From Chloroflexota bacterium (GTDB lineage: Bacteria > Chloroflexota > Ktedonobacteria > Ktedonobacterales > Ktedonobacteraceae), in assembly GCA_005879655.1 (NCBI GenBank), contig VBJK01000461.1:1440-7723 (forward strand): a DNA stretch of 6,284 nt, given 5' to 3'. Every line of letters begins with the position of its first letter. The first letter of the stretch is position 1. Under the pieces are notes generated by a model. That model did not search any database. It had not been told where the DNA came from and was given only the letters and a program-made list of their open reading frames with translations. Shown in pieces: positions 4,818-6,284 of the stretch. A program made the translations under genes and the position numbers.

Positions 4818-6074
4818 TTAGCTCATGCGATATTTGTCTCTGCTTTTTGCAACTATCTTATCCGCAAGCGGAATCTTTCGGACCAGATAAGCGGCAGAGA
4901 AGCAGAGCGGAACGCCAATAGCAGCTGCCAAACCGAACCGGAGCAACAGTTCAATGTGAAGAGAATACAGCGCCAGTGTAACAAAGATGACAATTGGGAT
5001 ATGGATCACATAGACCGTAAATGCCTGTTGGGATAAAAACTTTCCAAGTCTTCCTGGAGAGTCAATGAAGCGTCGGAAAAAGGTGATTAAAAAAAGGCAT
5101 ATTCCAACGCAGAAGCTTGAATCCCACAGGGCATACACGCCAGATTGCCAGGTACCACTCCCTAGAAATCCATCTAGCGTTCCCAACTGACCGCTAATAG
5201 CAGCTGGAAATAATATGAGCGTTCCTAACTGACCGTTAAGAGCAATTGGAAGTAAGATGAGTGTTCCAACGAGTGCTAACCAAAAACCTCGCTTCCCCAT
5301 TGATTCTGGCCATGTTCTCAACCAGTTGTTGCGCGAGGCTACAATCCCGATAAGAAATAAACTGAGGTACTGCGGGACATAAGCTAGCGATGGGAAACCA
5401 AACACAATTTTACCCAACGGCCAAGCGATGCGAACAAGATAACTGGTGAGTGCCAATACCAGGATAAAGGCAAAAATCACACCAAAATGAGGCCAAGCAA
5501 TGGGGTCTGCCACACGATTTGCCCACCTCTTTGCCACCATACGCCAAGCGACATAGCCACACTCGAAAATAAGGAGCATGATGGCGAACCACATTGATCC
5601 AATCCCAATAAACTGAATATATTGTTGCCATATAGGGAGTGTTGTCATTTTTATGAACGTTCCCGGCGTCTGGGTTAGAATAATAGCTGCGATGGGGTTC
5701 AGGATAAACATGTATATAAGTGTTGGAATACCAAGACGCAGGAGTCTATCTCTCAGGTAGAGCTTTGCTCCCTTGTGGTCAAAGGACTTAGGCGTAAAGT
5801 ATCCCGAAATCAGGAAAAAAAGACCCATAAAGTAGCCTAGGCTGAGGAGTTGAAAGAGCACTAGCACAAGTAATGCTAGCGTGTCCACAGGCTTAGCCTG
5901 GAAGAAGGCAATATTGTCTGAATACATAACAGCAAAGTGCTCTACTACCACAAGGATAATCAATGCGGCCTTGAGGTTGTCAATGAAAACCAGCCGGGAA
6001 TGGCTTGTCGCTTTTGCCGATGTCTGGATCATCATCTTATCAGCATCAGTTTGCTGTTCGGTTCTATCTGTCAT
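4818..6074 (-). CDS. Acyltransferase family 3 integral membrane protein
   Basis: The 418-aa product starts at ATG 6074, with AAAGGA 6 nt upstream; an ATG 21 nt further up lacks this spacing. Family 3 acyltransferases (OafA/NolL/OpgC-like) move acyl groups across or within the membrane onto sugars or other envelope molecules. After a polar 25-residue tail comes the family signature: RLVFIDNLKAALIILVVVEH, with the conserved His (H46) ten residues after K35, where many members have Arg. FLISGYF and the basic loop LYLRDRLLRLGIPTLIY follow, also typical. About ten hydrophobic segments are visible, ending in a basic tail. There is no SGNH domain. The substrate cannot be predicted. A 14-residue repeat lies around residues 269-301. 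The gene is convergent with tnpB, with 94 bp between stops, and a MITE-like element ends about 10 nt upstream of its ribosome binding site. No clear promoter is visible. Confidence 0.9.
   Translation of the reverse strand: MTDRTEQQTDADKMMIQTSAKATSHSRLVFIDNLKAALIILVVVEHFAVMYSDNIAFFQAKPVDTLALLVLVLFQLLSLGYFMGLFFLISGYFTPKSFDHKGAKLYLRDRLLRLGIPTLIYMFILNPIAAIILTQTPGTFIKMTTLPIWQQYIQFIGIGSMWFAIMLLIFECGYVAWRMVAKRWANRVADPIAWPHFGVIFAFILVLALTSYLVRIAWPLGKIVFGFPSLAYVPQYLSLFLIGIVASRNNWLRTWPESMGKRGFWLALVGTLILLPIALNGQLGTLILFPAAISGQLGTLDGFLGSGTWQSGVYALWDSSFCVGICLFLITFFRRFIDSPGRLGKFLSQQAFTVYVIHIPIVIFVTLALYSLHIELLLRFGLAAAIGVPLCFSAAYLVRKIPLADKIVAKSRDKYRMS
5176..5270 (-). repeat. 42-bp in-frame tandem repeat in the acyltransferase gene
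   Basis: Two imperfect 42-bp copies (5176-5217 and 5218-5259) plus the first 11 bases of a third encode a 14-residue repeat: GTLILLPIALNGQL then GTLILFPAAISGQL, then GTLDGF. The unit is a multiple of three, so the frame is kept. It expands a hydrophobic segment and the following loop, and may be a recent duplication or a site of length variation. Confidence 0.75.
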
Positions 6075-6097
6075 AGTAAATCCTTTCTCCCGCATTA

Positions 6098-6223
6098 GTA
6101 ACTACTCAGCAGGGGGTTCCAAGGGGCCTAGCAGGCCCCTTAGTGGGGTGCGGGGTGTCCCCGCTTTTCCTCCTCATCCCGCCGCCGAAGGCGGCGCGGG
6201 CGAAAAGAGACCTGAGTAGTTAC
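6098..6223. mobile_element. MITE-like cloverleaf element with IS66-style ends
   Basis: GTAACTACTCAG (6098-6109) and its exact reverse complement (6212-6223) bound a 126-bp unit without a gene. Inside are three perfect hairpins: 9 bp with loop AGC (6121-6141), 6 bp with loop TGT (6150-6164) and 7 bp with loop GAA (6180-6196). IS66-family elements are known for GTAA ends and 8-bp target duplications. The 8-bp flanks here are CCGCATTA and TGGCATTA, identical at the last six positions. No transposase is present, so it would be a non-autonomous derivative. It separates the acyltransferase gene from upstream DNA. Confidence 0.6.
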
Positions 6224-6240
6224 TGGCATTAAGTGTCAAA

Positions 6241-6279
6241 AGATCCGACAAAAGGGATGAAAACTCTTTTGTCGGATCT
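6241..6279 (-). terminator. 14-bp stem-loop at the right edge, possible leftward terminator
   Basis: AGATCCGACAAAAG (6241-6254) pairs perfectly with 6266-6279 around an 11-nt loop. On the minus strand the stem is followed by TTTTGACAC, a short U-run, so it may end a leftward gene lying beyond the window. The U-run is weak, and the structure could instead be a repeat or a mobile-element end. Confidence 0.4.
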
Positions 6280-6284
6280 CATCT

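Noticed and set aside
6081..6121. Possible acyltransferase promoter at the MITE edge (TTGGAA-17-ACTAAT, minus strand)
   Set aside because: Only 4 of 6 matches in each box, and transcription would start within the ribosome binding site.

Overview
The window looks like an accessory stretch of a bacterial chromosome or plasmid. It has sigma70-type promoters, Shine-Dalgarno starts including TTG, tightly overlapping small genes, a lone TnpB gene and a MITE-like element. Moderate GC, the MerR-like HTH plus GNAT-like protein and the divergent lone TnpB fit a Chloroflexota (Ktedonobacteria-like) genome best. That assignment is an impression from family style and was not tested by a search.

Left part (1-2082, read leftward): a compact set of five small genes (79, about 93, 98, 198 and at least 56 residues). 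The last three overlap by 8 and 11 bases, and most starts have a clear ribosome binding site. Two products have helix-turn-helix features, one has a Cys/His zinc-site pattern, and two are unrecognised. They follow a leader of about 370 nt that starts at a near-consensus promoter. The leader and the first intergenic gap each carry a copy of the same small RNA hairpin.

Centre (2006-3217): a 77-bp sequence with a full promoter (TTGACA-17-TATACT) occurs twice in opposite orientation with 75/77 identity. One copy points left at the small-gene operon and the other points right at tnpB. Between them lies a 288-residue DNA-binding protein gene with its own promoter, an operator-like palindrome over its -35 box, and a strong terminator. 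All three promoters share GGCTTGRCAA at the -35. The simplest reading is one regulon: a central regulator flanked by twin divergent promoters that express a TnpB nuclease and a set of small proteins. This is the best candidate for an undescribed system here, and its function is unknown.

Right part (3245-6284): tnpB (492 aa) keeps all three RuvC acidic residues and the zinc finger, and its 3' end forms hairpins expected of a guide (omega) RNA. It converges on a leftward acyltransferase-3 membrane protein gene that contains a 14-residue tandem repeat. Just upstream of that gene's ribosome binding site sits a 126-bp cloverleaf-like element with IS66-style GTAA ends and an imperfect 8-bp target duplication. 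A 14-bp stem at the right edge may be the terminator of a leftward gene outside the window. No tRNA, rRNA or CRISPR array was seen.
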